Of a stretch of DNA of 64,000 bases, positions 45,101-57,624 are shown piece by piece. The notes under the pieces were generated by a model that was not told the origin of the DNA, did no database searches, and was given only the letters and a program-made list of their open reading frames with translations. Each line of letters starts with the position of its first letter. The stretch's first letter is position 1. Source of the DNA: Chlamydomonas sphaeroides (taxonomy: Eukaryota; Chlorophyta; Chlorophyceae; Chlamydomonadales; Chlamydomonadaceae); assembly GCA_001662425.1 (NCBI GenBank), contig BDDC01000185.1:21651-85650 (forward strand). The letters run 5' to 3'. The translations under genes and the position numbers were made by a program.

Positions 45101-48100
45101 TTGTCGCTGTTTGAGCGTGCTGCAGCGTCACACCTGCGCGCCCAGCGCTGCCATGACCGCCGTGGCGGCGCTGCCGCTGGCATTCGCCGCCGCCGCAAGC
45201 TCCGTGGAGGCGCGCAGCCGCTGGCCGGCGCTAACCGGGTGGTGGGAGCCGCCGGCGGCGGCGTTGGCGGCGGCGTTGGCGGCCGCCGCTGCCGCGATGC
45301 TGTCCTGAGACGAGGTGAGCAGCAGCGCGGGGTCGCGGTGCGGGTGGTCGCCTGGCAGCAGCGGCGTGACGACTTTGAGCAGGATGTTGTTGTCTGAGGT
45401 GAGGGTGCAGGTGGCGAGGGGCGAGGGGAGGGCCAGCGGTCAAGTTCAGGATGCGGTCAGCGCAGGGCGTAGCCAGGAGCGGGAGTTGCAACAAGCCGCT
45501 TTAACCAGGACGGGCGCACGGTTATGGTCCATGGACTCTATGCGCTGCTGTCATGTTATGCGCAGTCATGCGCTATAAACAGCGGTCGGCAACCTCGACC
45601 ACCCACCGTTAAGGTCTCCGTGGATGACGCCGCGGCCGTGCAGGTACTCGATGCCGCGCGCCACATCCGACGCAGCCAAGAGCGCCAGGGGCTGAGGGCA
45701 AGGGGCACGCGGGGGGGCATGGGTTGAGACGTCGGCATGCGCGTGTCAGGCCCTGTGGGTCTGACAACGGTCCCGGCCATGGCCCAAGAATCTGGGGTCC
45801 AGGGAGCAGGGGCTGAGGCGCAGGGACCAGGGTGGGGGCGTTCGCTAGCGGCTGCAGGCAGGGCCCTGCCCCACGAGGCCCCGAGGGTACACATTCGCAT
45901 CCTCCGCGCCGCAAGCCAGTGCGCAAGAGGGTGAGAGGAGCGTGACCAGCGGACGCACCAGGTACACACGAGACTGCCAGTGCTCCAACTGATCCCAGCT
46001 CAGCCCGCCGCTGCTGCCGGTTGACATGACGCTCAACGGCGGCGGCGGCGGCGGCGCCGCCGCCGCCGCTGCATCGCTGCTGCCGTTCCCGACGGCAGCA
46101 GCCGCCGCCGGCCCCGCCGCCGCCGCCGCGCCGACGGAGGCAGTCGCGCCTCCCTCGCTCTCGCCCGCCGCCCCCGTTGGGCCGCTGCCTCCGCCGCCGC
46201 CGCCCGCCGCCGCGGGGCTCGTCGCTGCCGCCGTCGCCGCGGGGGCGTGGCTGCGGCTTTGCGGCATCAGCTGCTGCGGCTGCTGCAGAGCCAGCAGGCC
46301 CTTCTGTAGCGCATCGCTAAGCGCGCCTCCCTCGCAGTACTGCGGCATGCAAGTGTGTTCAAGTGTTGAGTAGAACAGACCCCCACACGCGGCGTGTGTG
46401 CGCGGTCGAGGTGTGGCGGTTGCGCAGCGGCAGCTCGACTGCTCAGGTACAGGCGCCAGACCCGGATTCGACCGGTTGAACGCAGCCGCGGCGCGAGCCC
46501 AACCGTGCCGACCGCACGGAGCTCGTGCCGCGGCCAGCAAGCCCCGCCTTGCTTTGCCACCCAGCGTCGCAACGGCGTCACATGAAAGGCCACACGCGCC
46601 AAGGAGTACAGCCGTCCGTACCGACATGCCGATGCGACCGCACCGGGTTTTGGGGTTTCAAGGTTTTAAGGGTTTCACGGGCTTTTGGTCACATCGGTCA
46701 ATGGGTTTCTGGTCGCACACCTGCATGAAGAGCCGCAGGCGCAGCTCCTGGCCCGCGTCGCTGTCGAGCCCTGCATCCCGGGGGCCGGCATCGGCGCCGG
46801 CGGCGGCAAGCCTGCAGGTGGCGCACGGCGCAGGGCTTGGCATGGGCAGGGCTGGAGAAGGGGGTGTGCTGGGGTGGCGGCGGGCGTGCATGGTACGCGA
46901 GCGCTGTCGCGGCAAGGCACGCTGGAGCGGGGCAGTTGTGTGGGGTGTTGCGGTGTTGTGCGCCGTACCTGTCGGCGCCGTCTGCGGGCCCCACGTCCCG
47001 GCCGTCCTCGTGGATAGCCCGCAGGTCAAAATGGTACGTGGGCACCTGAGGACGGGGGCGGCATGCATCAACGTGCCTCGGTGGGAGGGGCAGCGGGGCG
47101 GCGGCAAGGATGGGGCGTGCCACGTGACAGCCGCCCGTTGCGTACAGCCGCGCGTTGCTACCCCACGCGGAGGGCCGTGCCCGTGCTTGCGCTGGTGCCC
47201 CTGTACATGTAAACACACGTGACAGAAGCCGCGGCGCCTTACCACGTTGGGGTGGCCCAGCCCCAGGCTCAACGCCACCTCCCTCGCCACGCGCTGCCGC
47301 CGGCCTTCGCCGCCCTGGCCGCCCTCGAAGGGCAGGAAGCGGATGACCTTGATGGCGGCGGGCAGGCCACGCCAGGCGCCTGCGGGGAGGGCATGCGTGA
47401 GCGGAGGGAGGTACGGCACTGACAGTACGGTGGGAGGTACGGCACTGACAGTACGGTGGGAGGTACGGTACTGACAGTACGGTGGGAGGTACGGTACTGA
47501 CAGTACGGTGGGAGGTACGGCACGGACAGTACGCGAGTCCCGAGGCAGGCCCTTCCCGGGGTACAAGGGCAGCGCCAGAACGCAAGGTCAACTTGCAGAC
47601 CCCGCCCCCTGATGGTGGCAGCGAGGGATTTGTCGTGCGCACCCAGGTCAACAGAACCATGAGGCCCTCCTGTCTAGCCGCCCGCATCGCCCATCGCTTT
47701 TAGGTCACTGGCACGTAGCTACATGCACCCAGGCAAACGAAGCAATCGGGCAATCACCAAGCCCTAACCCCACTGACCCAGGTAGACAGAGGTTCGGCAT
47801 GCGCGCCCAACAGCAACCAACCAACGAACCGCTGCATGGGGGCCCCAAACCATAACTGCAACCATAACCGCAACCATAACCGCAACCACCCGGGTACCAG
47901 AAACCAGGGCCCTGCGCCCCGCCGTTCAGCCGCCCGTGCAGCACAACGCTGTGCGGACACCATCGCATAACTTGGGTTGAGCAGGGGGGCATAGCGGCCC
48001 CTCGTTGCGTTTCCCTCCGTCCCACAAGGGGTGTCATGGAAGCGGCTCCGGTTGATGTGCGGGCATGCGCACAGAAGGCAGAAGGCACCGCTGGAGTGGA

Positions 48101-51100
48101 ACATGTGTGGTACACAACGCGGTGTGGACACCAACACACAGCTACACTCACCCAGATAGACAGAGCCGTACGCGCCACTGCCCAGCAGCCGGCCCGTGCG
48201 CTCCTGGCCGGTGGGGCCCAGGCGAGGCAGCATGGCGTCCTGCGGACATGGGCGGGCAGGGGAGCGTTCATGGCATCAGCACATGCGTGCTCTATGTGAC
48301 CTACCTCATATCTCAGCGCCAACATGCCGTCCTGGCGCGCGAGTCACGCCAGGGCTGCGTTAGCACACGGGTGCTGGCAGCGGCGTCGCCAAGCCTGCGG
48401 GTCGTGGTGCCCAACTGGCCAAGGGGGGCGGTGGCCGCCGGGAGGCCGTCGCCGACGGGACGCGACCGCCGGCCGCCGGCCGCACCTGACACTTGGCGAT
48501 GAGCTGCTCGATGTGACCTGCCGCTGCGGCCACGCCGCCGCCGCCGCCGGTCGAGCCGCCGCCGGAGCCGGCGGAGGCGACGCCGCCGGCGCCGCCGCTG
48601 TTGGTGGTGGCGGCGCTGGGCGGCGGGCTGCGACCCCCGGCTGCGGCGGCGGCTGGCGAGAGCGTGGGGGCACCCGGCCCAGGGTCCCCCAGCATGAGCG
48701 ACAGCAGCGTCGGCGCGCCGCGGGCGTTACACTGCGAGGCAGTTGCGGCAGGCGCGTCACGGCAGCTTGTCAGCCACGCCTTGCAAGTACACTCTCCCGC
48801 TTGCCCTGAGCCGCGCGCGGCTGCTTGCGTGAGGTGCCGGTGCCGTGAGATGCTACGGGATCAGTCGCCGCGCAGCTGCGGGTCGGACACATGAGCACGC
48901 GGCCGCCAGCCGGCGGTGGGCGGCGTGGCAGGGGCTGGTGCAGCAATGGCGGTTGGTACATCACGGCTGGCACAAAGGATGGCGCGGGTGGACGCCGAGG
49001 CGTAGACACGGGCCCATTGCCGCGCCTGCTCCAAGCTATCGCTGCCACATGACAGCGCAGCCATGACATGTGCTGGTGGTAGCTTGCTACCAGTGGTCTG
49101 CATGCGACAATGTGAGCCGCACCTGCTCGAAGCTGTCGTCGCCGAAAGACAGCCCAACCGCCACCACAGGCTTGTCCGCCGCGACGCCGGCAGGGGTCGC
49201 CGCAGGCCCGTCACCGCCCGCGAGGCTGACACACACGACGCCACCATCCGCCGCCGGGGCCTCCGGGTCCGCCGCTGCTCCTCCGCCGCCCGCCGCCGCC
49301 AGGCCACCTGAGGGCTGCTTCAGCGGCGACGCTGGGTCCGAGTCAGGCCCGGCCTGCTTGCACTGCTCTTCTCTTCGCCGCCGCCGCCGCCTGGCCCAAA
49401 GCCAGCCGCCGACGGCGGCTGCGGCCAGAGCCGCGCCGCCCAGGCTACCGGCAACGGCCCCCGCCACGACAGCGGTGCTATTCCTGCCGCCGCCGCCGCC
49501 GGCCGGCGGCGAAGTTGGCGGTGGCGATGGGGCTGCCACCGCAAGTGCAAAGGCCGCCAGCAGCACTGCGGGGAGCGGCAGCGGGCAAGGAATGGGCCGG
49601 CACGGGCATGGGCAAGGGCACGCCAACACTTGACTGCAGGTGCCATGTATCTAGCACTCGAAAACTCTGAGACAGGAAAGGTGAACACAGGTAGGGTCTA
49701 GGAGCACTCACGTGGGACGGCGGCGCACGGGGTCTCGGCCTGAGCCGGCAGCGTGTCCGCAGGCGCGCGGCCGAGGCTGACGTTCCACAGCAGCGCGCCG
49801 CTGAGGTTGGCCAGAGGCACAGCCAGTGCGGCGTTCGGCCTGGACGACATCTGCGTTGGGAGGCGGCCCGATGTCGGGCAAGCTACGTCACATGGGCAGG
49901 TGGATTGCCCGTGGTAGCCGGGGCGCCGCGTAGCATACCGTAGTCCTGGCGGGCGGGATGGCCCTAACAGGCCGGGAGGAAGCGCAGCACAGCCCTGAAA
50001 AGTGGGAGACACCACCCACCGCTCCGGCCAACGCCAGCGAAGACACCAGCAGGGCCCGCAGTTCGGGCGGCAGCGCGTGCAGCCCTTGAGCGCCGGGCGC
50101 GGCCCCGTCGCCGCCGCGCGGCAGGGCCGACAGCGCACACGCCGCCGCGGCGGCGCTGCCCGCGGTGGTGTTGGCGCAGGCGCCAGGCACGGGCGGGAGC
50201 GCCCACGCCGACACGGCCTGCAGCGCGTCTGCGGGGAGGCGGCGGCATGCGGGTATCACGGGTCGGCCCCCAGTGGGGAGGATGGCAGGCACTGGCACTC
50301 CCCTGTCTCATGCTCCTCAGCCCGTTCCATGCTCCTCAGCCCGTGTCATGCTCGTCAGCCGGCCGCACCTGGCGGCAGCTCCAGGGTGCAGTTCTGCAAG
50401 TCCATCGCCACGCGATGTGGCCCCGGACCGTCCGGGCCCAGGCAGGCCGCATGCCAGGCCCGCAGCGCCGCCGACCCCTCCAGCGCCCCCGCCGCCACCG
50501 CCGCCGCCACCTCGGCCGCCCCCGCCGCCAGCAGCGGTGGCGAGGCTGGCGCCAGCGTCAGCGTCAGGCGGGCCAGCGTCAGAGTGGGCATCGTCATGTT
50601 GCTGGACAGGGAGGCGGCGCGCCGGGCCAGCGCGCGGCCGGCGGTGTGCAGGCGCACGGGCGGGCCGGCGCCGGGGCCCGCGAGCGTGGCGCTGTAGGAG
50701 AGCGGCAGACCGGCCTGTGGCACAGGAGGGCGCAGGGGCAGGGTGCGTTGGTCCCTACGGCGTCCTGTGGACCTCGGCATGGCGTGGGTTCGGCAGCGCT
50801 GCGCCGGGCAGCCCACGGCGCTAGCCATGGGTCATGCGCGGTGGGATACGCACGGGCTAGTGTGCGCCACCCAGCGGCCAGGAGCAGCGGTGGAAGCGAT
50901 GGCCGGGAGCGAGCGCAGGCCGGCGGCGCCGGCGGTCAGGAGGTGGCACGGCGCGCCGGCGAGGCGCCGGGGGCTGGTGGGGGAGGAGGGGCAGTGTGAG
51001 CTCCGCTCCGCTGCCATCCGTGCTGCCTGTCGTTCGTACCTGCGGCCAGTCCGCGTCGGCGAGGCTCATGTTGTCCAGCAGCAGGATGACCCGGTGCCCG

Positions 51101-54100
51101 CCACGCCAGTCCTCCTGCGGGCGAGTGAGCAGAGCGCACCCAGAGGAACATCGTGGAGGCACATGGGGCCTCGGTCGGCGTGCCCTTGCGGATGTTGGGC
51201 TACCGGCGGGCGGCACACAAGCCGCGAGCGTCAGCGCCGCTATGCTGGCAGCGCATTCGCCTGACAGGTAACCACGGCAGCGCCGCGAGCTGCCAGCCAC
51301 GCAGCCCGCGCCGCGCACAGCCGTCATCACAACAAGGGTGTGGAGGAGCGAAGACTAGCCGCAAGTGTGTGTAACTGTGTGCGTGGCTGTGCGCCAAAAC
51401 CGCACCTGCAGCAGCGCCGCCAGCTGCGAGGCGTTGTACGCCCACGACAGGCTGGTCGCGGGGATCACGGGCGGCGCGGGGCCGGCCCCGGTGGCGGTGG
51501 CCCACGTTGCGGGGGCCCATGCCAGCCAGGGACCCACATCGGGCGGCTGCGGCGTCGTGCGCAGCGGCACCGGCGTGCTGGAGAAGTTGTAGCTGCGGGC
51601 GGGGCGCAGGGGTTTTGGTTGGTTGTCGGTTGGCTGGTTGACGTACTGGTACGGCAGGGTGTACGACATGCATCGCGGAAGTTGTACGGGCTGGCCGTGG
51701 CATCGCAGGCCAGGGGTTGTGGGGCGGCCATGGGGTCGGAGCAGCTGCCGGTGTGTGCCAGCTGGTGGCCGCTGCACGCCTACGTGCTTGGCATCAATGA
51801 ACTCGACGTTGCACACAAAGCAACGCAACACTGACAACATCATTGTGATGCGCACCTGAGCGCCGCGGTGGAGCCCGAGGCGTGGCGCTGCACCCCCAGG
51901 CGGCTGAGGCCACCGTCGGCGTCCGAGACCTACACAGTGGGGCAGGCAGGGCGGGCCGTGCAGGCTTAGCTGCTCGATTGCTACGCAACCGCGCTTATCC
52001 CCTGACCCGGCGCCTGAGAACAGCCACCGGGCGTGCCTGTGGCGACGCGGATTGCGAGCCTGCGGGCAGGCCCCTTGGAGCCCCTCCCCACTCACGAACG
52101 CGGCCGGCAGCAGCCTTTGCTGGAACCAGGCGGCCGATTGGGCGTCGCCCGGCAGCAGCGACGACATCTTGACGTACCAGCCATTGATGTAGCTGCGCGC
52201 TCAGAGCAGACGGGGGGGGCTTGCTGGTGTCGGCTCACGCATTCAAGGGGCAAGGGCCCAGGCCGTGGTACAACAGGGGATGCTTGGGTCGGTGGCGGCG
52301 GCGACGGCGACGACGCAGTGCACACCCGGCAGCAGTCACGGCACGCGCAGCCAGGCAGGGATGCGCAAGCGACCGGAGCGCATGCGGCGCCAGCACCACC
52401 GCCGCTGCGGCCCCGGGGCCCACGCCCGGACGGCCGAGCCCGCCTCCTTGCGGCAGCTGCCTGCAGCCCCACCTCATCTCAGCGAAGCTGAACACCGGCA
52501 GCACTCGCAGCACGATGAGCTGCATCCGGTCGCTGCAGCAGGGCAGGGAGGGAAAGGGCCGTGAGGCAGGGCGGCGGCAGACCCGTGGGTCAGGAAGGGG
52601 CGCTGGCGGCAGGAGCGGAGGGGGCGCAGCGCACGTCGTGCGCACGCGCGTCGCAGGAGCGCGAGCCGGCCTGCCTCCGGCGCAACAGCGTGGGGAGGGC
52701 AGTGGCAGCATGGGTTGACGCCGCGACGGTTCCGACGTTGGTGCCGACAGCGGTCAGGGCGGGTGCGGCGGGCATGGGCGGCGCCAGGTGGCGACGGTAC
52801 TGTGCGCGCAGACCGCGTGTGAGGTCCAGACCTTGCCCCCCATCACCCGGGCGCACCTGTCGCGCCCCACGTAGTCGAACCTGCGCGCCGGAAGCGTGCG
52901 GCGAGGGGAGGGGCGAGGGGTGTGCGGTGTTGGGATGGTGAGCGCGCTGCATCAAGCCTCGGGAGGGGAGGGTCATGAAGGGCGGCCAGTGCGGCCTTCG
53001 AGGCGGCGCCGCCCTTAACCGCCACAGCGCCCATGCCTTCCCTGCGCACGGCTACAACCGTTCGCCGATGCCTGTTCCGGGCACTGGGCACGGGCCACGA
53101 CGTCCCGCTCAGCCCGGACATAGGCACGGGGGTGTGGTCTGGCCAACAGCGGAGCCGGAGGAGCGCCCCCACAAAGCTGAGTGGACTCTGATCCGGCGCC
53201 CTGGGAGGTGGCTGAGGCGGCCCGCATTCAGCCCCTAGGCGGCGAGCCCCTAGGCGGCGAGCCCCTAGGCGGCGAGCCCCTAGGCGGCGAGCCCCTAGAC
53301 GGCGAGCGCCTAGGCGGCGAGCCCCTAGGCGGCGAGCCCATAGGCGGCGAGCCCATAGGCCGCCAGCCCGCAGGGCGCAGATGCAGCACGCCTGCCCCAA
53401 GGTCCCCTTGGCGCCCACCATCCGGTCATCAGGCCCACGGGCCAGGTGTCGGGCGGCCCCTGCGGCATGTTGACCTGGGGTCGAGGGAGGAAGGCGCAAT
53501 GCAGGGATGCGGAGCGCGCTGGCTTGAGTCCATGAGGCTAGGTGAAAGGAAAGTGGCGTGGAAGGGATGGCGCAGGCAGCAGTGGCGTGGCAGCTCGTGA
53601 TGAGGTCACTGTAGCGAAACCATGCAGCCATGTAGCTAAACCAAGCCACGCGGAAGAGCTTTCAGGCAAGGGGCGGGCAAGCGCTGCGTGCCGTAGCGCC
53701 CCGGGCGCACCGTGTGGAGGTCCGACAGCACGAGCACGGGTGCGGGCTGGCCCGCGGGCCTTGGCCCCGCCGTGCGCAGGCCGAATGCATTCCTCCGGCC
53801 CCGCACATCGAGCTCCGTGCCGCCTCCGCCCACGGCAGGGCGCACGGCGCCGGCCAGGGTCGTGTTCCGATAGATGCGAATCAAGGGATTGGTGTCGTGG
53901 TCGGTGGGCTGGCCGCGCTGAGGCGTGGGCTCGGTTGGCAGGGACACGTTAGAATCCAAGGTTACGAGGATGCGCTCGTGGCCCGGCTGCAGGTGCTGCA
54001 GTGCTGCGACCAGGTCCGCGCCCGTGGATACGCTGGCGGTGCCGCATGGCGACATGCCGGCGTTGGCCGCGACGCGGGCGGCCCAGTCGTCAGGCGGGCA

Positions 54101-54575
54101 GGTGACATTCAGGCGCTCGGCAGAGGAGCTGGGACCCTCAAGCCAGCGGTAGAAGAGGAAGGCCGCGCCGGCCTGCGGCGTGGGACGGGTCCATTTGACG
54201 GGGCGTGCCGAGCAACGTCGGTGCGGACAACATGGGTGCCCGTGGTTTCTTTACCTGTAAGCCAGGGCTGGGCCAGCGCGTTGAGAGAACGAAAGAGCAC
54301 TCCCATGCGGCCAGCGCCCAGAGCTCGCCGCATGCCGGCAGCGTAATTGTGAAATCCTTCACTGACGCGGCCCCCTCGAGTCCAAGCCATGTCGCCGGAT
54401 TCCGTTGCTGGATGACGCTATTGCCGTTTAACCAACCCGGCGGTCCCAGCCGCGGCACTGTCACCGTGCAATGGCTTCCTGTGGTCTCGTTTGTGCTGTT
54501 TAAGCTGCAACCATCAGCTCTGATGACCAGAAGTATCAGCGCTATCAAGAAGCGAAAATAATGTTGGAGTGACAT
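42116..54575 (-). CDS. receptor-like protein kinase, TKL type
   Basis: A single-pass membrane kinase of 1668 residues. Exons in transcript order: 54575-54255, 54172-53711, 53474-53419, 52880-52857, 52532-52473, 52192-52096, 51929-51856, 51592-51406, 51114-51040, 50714-50369, 50228-50020, 49850-49712, 49565-49123, 48731-48486, 48239-48152, 47379-47243, 47045-46969, 46811-46721, 46339-45959, 45691-45607, 45393-45134, 44668-43931, 43643-43602, 43212-43142, 42925-42881, 42632-42452, 42187-42116. It has a signal peptide (FRFLIALILLVIRADG), then a secreted region of about 690 residues with roughly 14 N-glycosylation sequons. The membrane helix is at about 714-736, followed by seven Arg. Kinase motifs: GSGAYGSV (933-940), K953 in AAIK, HGDLNDNN (1195-1202), DFG (1526-1528), APE (1553-1555) and DIYSYGVVLW. 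A stretch of about 320 residues separates the catalytic loop from DFG. Ligand unknown. Confidence 0.9.
43931..44668 (-). other. 738-base exon inserting low complexity before DFG
   Basis: This phase-0 exon encodes 246 residues. About 225 of them are Ala/Gly/Ser/Thr/Pro-rich filler before ELLCFSYKIADFGLSVQ restores the kinase fold. With the preceding exon (45134-45393) it expands the segment between catalytic loop and activation loop. The antisense strand is open for 424 codons purely as a shadow of this composition. Confidence 0.85.
47408..47532 (+). repeat. 26-bp minisatellite in kinase intron
   Basis: Four full 26-bp units plus a partial fifth, of the form GAGGTACGGCACTGACAGTA followed by CGGTGG, with C/T variation at one position. 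The array lies in the intron just upstream (in transcript sense) of the exon 47379-47243 that carries the ATP-binding Lys. Confidence 0.95.
47849..47887 (+). repeat. 12-bp repeat, three copies, in kinase intron
   Basis: Three units of AACCATAACCGC, the first with one substitution, in the intron between exons 48239-48152 and 47379-47243. Confidence 0.9.
50309..50364 (+). repeat. 19-20-bp repeat, three copies, in kinase intron
   Basis: Three imperfect units of CATGCTCCTCAGCCCGTT type fill most of the 140-base intron between exons 50714-50369 and 50228-50020, adjoining the donor at 50368. Confidence 0.85.
53231..53383 (+). repeat. 15-bp minisatellite in kinase intron
   Basis: About ten copies of GCCCCTAGGCGGCGA, perfect in the first half and diverging to CCCATAGG and CCGCCAG at the right end. 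The array lies in the intron between exons 53474-53419 and 52880-52857. The unit is a multiple of three, so it looks like a repetitive protein when translated, but the exon chain does not use it. Confidence 0.95.
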
Positions 54576-56828
54576 CCGCTCGCCTAGCGCGCTAAGCGAC
54601 GCTGCAACATCGTTTTTAAAACATAACGGGCAGATAGGTGTCGCCTTTTGCGCTTGGGTTATCGACGCGGTCAGCGTCGGGTTCGTGCCGACGCCGCCCG
54701 TCCCCGCACTGTTCCCCGCGCCGCCCTGTAGTTGAGCCGATCAAACGGTTTGCGCCCAGCAGGAGCTCCTAACTACGCCCCGTTCACTAACAGAAAATGC
54801 ACGAGATATCGCAATCGATGACATCGTCGAAGCAAAGGCAGCACAGGTGGTGCCGCCATGGCGTCACTGTCCAACGAAACGGCCACCAACTGACCCCCGG
54901 GCATGCCTGAGCCGTTTGGCTGGCAAACCCGAGTCGGAGAGTCCGAGAGTCGGCGACTTGACGGCCTTGATTCCAGGCCGCCGCCCAGATTGCAGCGCAT
55001 GCTGCGCCGCTGCTAGGAACCTGCATAGATGGTAGATATCGGGCAAGTGGACGGGCGGATGAGCTGCGCAGAGGGCGCGCGAGCGAAGCGACCGGAAGGG
55101 GCCCCAGAGGTGGCCTGAGGTTGCTCCCTCGCTGAAATTGCGGACCCCCACTGGCGTTTGCCTACCTGGCAGCTGGGTCCGCGTTAGTGTTGTGTTGCGG
55201 CACGTATTGTGGCCGCTTCGGCGGCCGCCGCGTCAGGTTTCGCGCTAACAGCCGGATCAACGGGATCAACAGCGCTTGATCTATCAAAGTTTAGAACCTG
55301 ATCAAAAGACGTCAACAGGCGTTTGACCGCTAATCGCTTGTGCACGCAGGCTAAGCAACAACACCGGCCAGAGCACCAGAAGGCACCAGACCCTGCCGAC
55401 GCAACACGCCACTGTCCCTTGTATCCTTGTTCCCGCCAGGGCACGCCACTGCCTTCCCGCATGCCGCCCCCCGCGTCCGCCCCAAGGCTGCCCCTTGAAC
55501 CCGCTCAACGTCCTGGGTCCCAGTCGGCAGTGCGCTCGCGGGCAGTCGCACCCCAACGGCGGTTGAATAAAGCGCCATCATGCCCTGTCTGTCGTGATTA
55601 ACACCATGGATTGAAACCAGCTACGGCCCCAGAACGCGCAGAATCAACGTGCCGTTGACGTGGGACTCGAGGCCTGGCCCTAGTCCCACTGTGCTCCATC
55701 CGTACTCCCGCGCTCCGGCCTTCTCAACGTTACCCCGCTGCACATTACTGGGACCCCATGTACCGGTGTCCAAGAGGAGTCCTCCTACCTAAGTCTGCAG
55801 TACCATGGGTAAGCCGCGGGGCTGCTGCGAGGGGCAGCGTTCGATGACGAACCAGGTAGGGGGCTCGGTGGTGGAGCTAGCCGAGGAACGAAGTGAGTCC
55901 AGTGGAAAGGAAGGAGAGGTCCTGCGCAGGAGGACCTCCTGGTCTTGCGAGTTTCGAGCCAGCAGCCCAGGCCCCCATGCCTGGGGTGGGGGTGTGCGGT
56001 GTTGGATGGGATGGTGAGCGCCCAGATGTCTGGGGGAGGTCACAGGAGGTGCTTTGGTGAATTGGGTCCACGGAGTGCGAACGGGCCGAGGGGCGGGTGC
56101 GAAGGCTACACGCGTCATGCCAGCGGCGGCCGCCACGGTGGATGCCCAGATAGAGTCGCGGCCGCGCTGGCCGCCGCCGCCGCCGCCGCCCTATACGACG
56201 GGCAAGCATCTAGTGCAGGATTTCTAGTGCTATGTTGCCCCGCGAGCAGGTGTATGCTGGGTGAGGTCACTCAGTCCCGGGGACACCAGCGCTTTCATTG
56301 CGCTGTCAGCGGCGACTTTGATGCCAGGTACGTAAACAACGAATGGGGTTGCAGCGTCGCTCCACCGGCGCTTACGACCGGCTTGCTTGGGTGCGTGGGT
56401 GCCTGCGCCGGTGCGGCACGGTGTTCCGCAACAAGGGGCGCACCCCCATAACCCCGTCCCGTCCCTAGCCTCCAGCGGCGGCTGGAATGTGGCCTTTCAT
56501 ACGCACAGCCACGTCGCGGGGGGCCCCTCCCGCAGGGGGGCCGCGGATGGATTCGGAAGCCTGCGTGCAGCTCCATGTAAGCCATGGTGAGTGCCTGTGA
56601 GCCGTGTGAGCAACGGCGAGCGGACGGAGCGTGTGGGCTGGCCGACTGCTGAGTACCGTGACGAGATAGGCCTTGCAAGCCGTGTGAGCCATCGCGAGCG
56701 CCTGTGCGCCTTGCACAACGTCTAACCGTGCCATAGCTACTTCCACAGTCTTGTGCCACCCTATCTCGAGCCACGCAAGTACCAGCGTGAAGGTCAGGCT
56801 CTCACAACCTGGTCGTTCCGGGTCGTGG

Positions 56829-57290
56829 CTAGGCACCTGGGGGCGCGGCAGGGATGTCGTGGATGGGGGCGTGGAGCGCGAGGCAGGGCCGGCGCGGGAC
56901 GAGTGTCGCCGGGCCCCGTGGCGGAGCGTCACGTACGCACGGGTGGGCTGTGTGGCGGCGCGACGGCGAATGACGCGTGCGGCTCCTTGCTGCTGTCCTC
57001 TGGACCATTGCTTCCGTCGCAATGCCAGGTATTGCATGCTGTGGCGCGGCGACCGACTCTGCCGTGGTCGGGAAAAGGAGGGCGTGGTCATTGGCTGGTG
57101 AGCTGAGGCTTCTCGAGTCGTGGCTGCTGGCCTGACGACGGGGGTTGTTGGTGGACAACCGAACATGCACCTGCCCATCCGCACGCAGGGGCAACGCCAC
57201 CACGGGGTACGGCAGCTGCATAAGCAGGCAGAGCCGCGGCCCCAACAAGGCGCTAGCTGCGCCACCTGCTGGGGACGCAGCATACCAGGC
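56829..57290 (-). CDS. possible exon of unknown gene
   Basis: A minus-strand open stretch with protein-like content at its start (ALLGPRLCLLMQLPYPVVAL, then PLRADGQVHVRLSTNNP) and mainly G/C third positions. It is less convincing after about 57130. I see no start codon or exon partner and no recognisable domain. It may be an exon fragment or chance. Confidence 0.2.
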   Translation of the reverse strand, partial: AWYAASPAGGAASALLGPRLCLLMQLPYPVVALPLRADGQVHVRLSTNNPRRQASSHDSRSLSSPANDHALLFPTTAESVAAPQHAIPGIATEAMVQRTAARSRTRHSPSRRHTAHPCVRDAPPRGPATLVPRRPCLALHAPIHDIPAAPPGA

Positions 57291-57624
57291 TGGTGATGTA
57301 CATTGATGATTACGACACCAGCCAGGTAGGATGGATCGTTGCAGTCGGTTGACTAAAATCTGGGTTACTTGCGTCTGTATCGGGTTGTGCAGTTTTGCGC
57401 AAGGTAGGTGCGAGGAGCGGTGCCTTTCGCAGACGCAGCTCCACAATGGACCGCACGCTCATGGCGTTCAAGTGTGCGCCAACCGCGAGACGTACTGGGT
57501 AAGCTCGGGTACAAGCTCGGCGCTCGGGCAAGGTACTGGGCAACACTCTGAGCTGGGGCTGTGGACAAGCTACGTCTGTTCGTTGCCGTTGCCGTGCTAT
57601 GACGCACCCAAAATACACTGACGT

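Noticed and set aside
44034..45308. 424-codon plus-strand open frame
   Set aside because: It is antisense to kinase exons that join in phase and contain the DFG motif; the frame is a shadow of Ala/Gly-rich codons.
53231..53383. pentapeptide-repeat protein
   Set aside because: The array lies inside a kinase intron and the flanking exons splice in phase without it.
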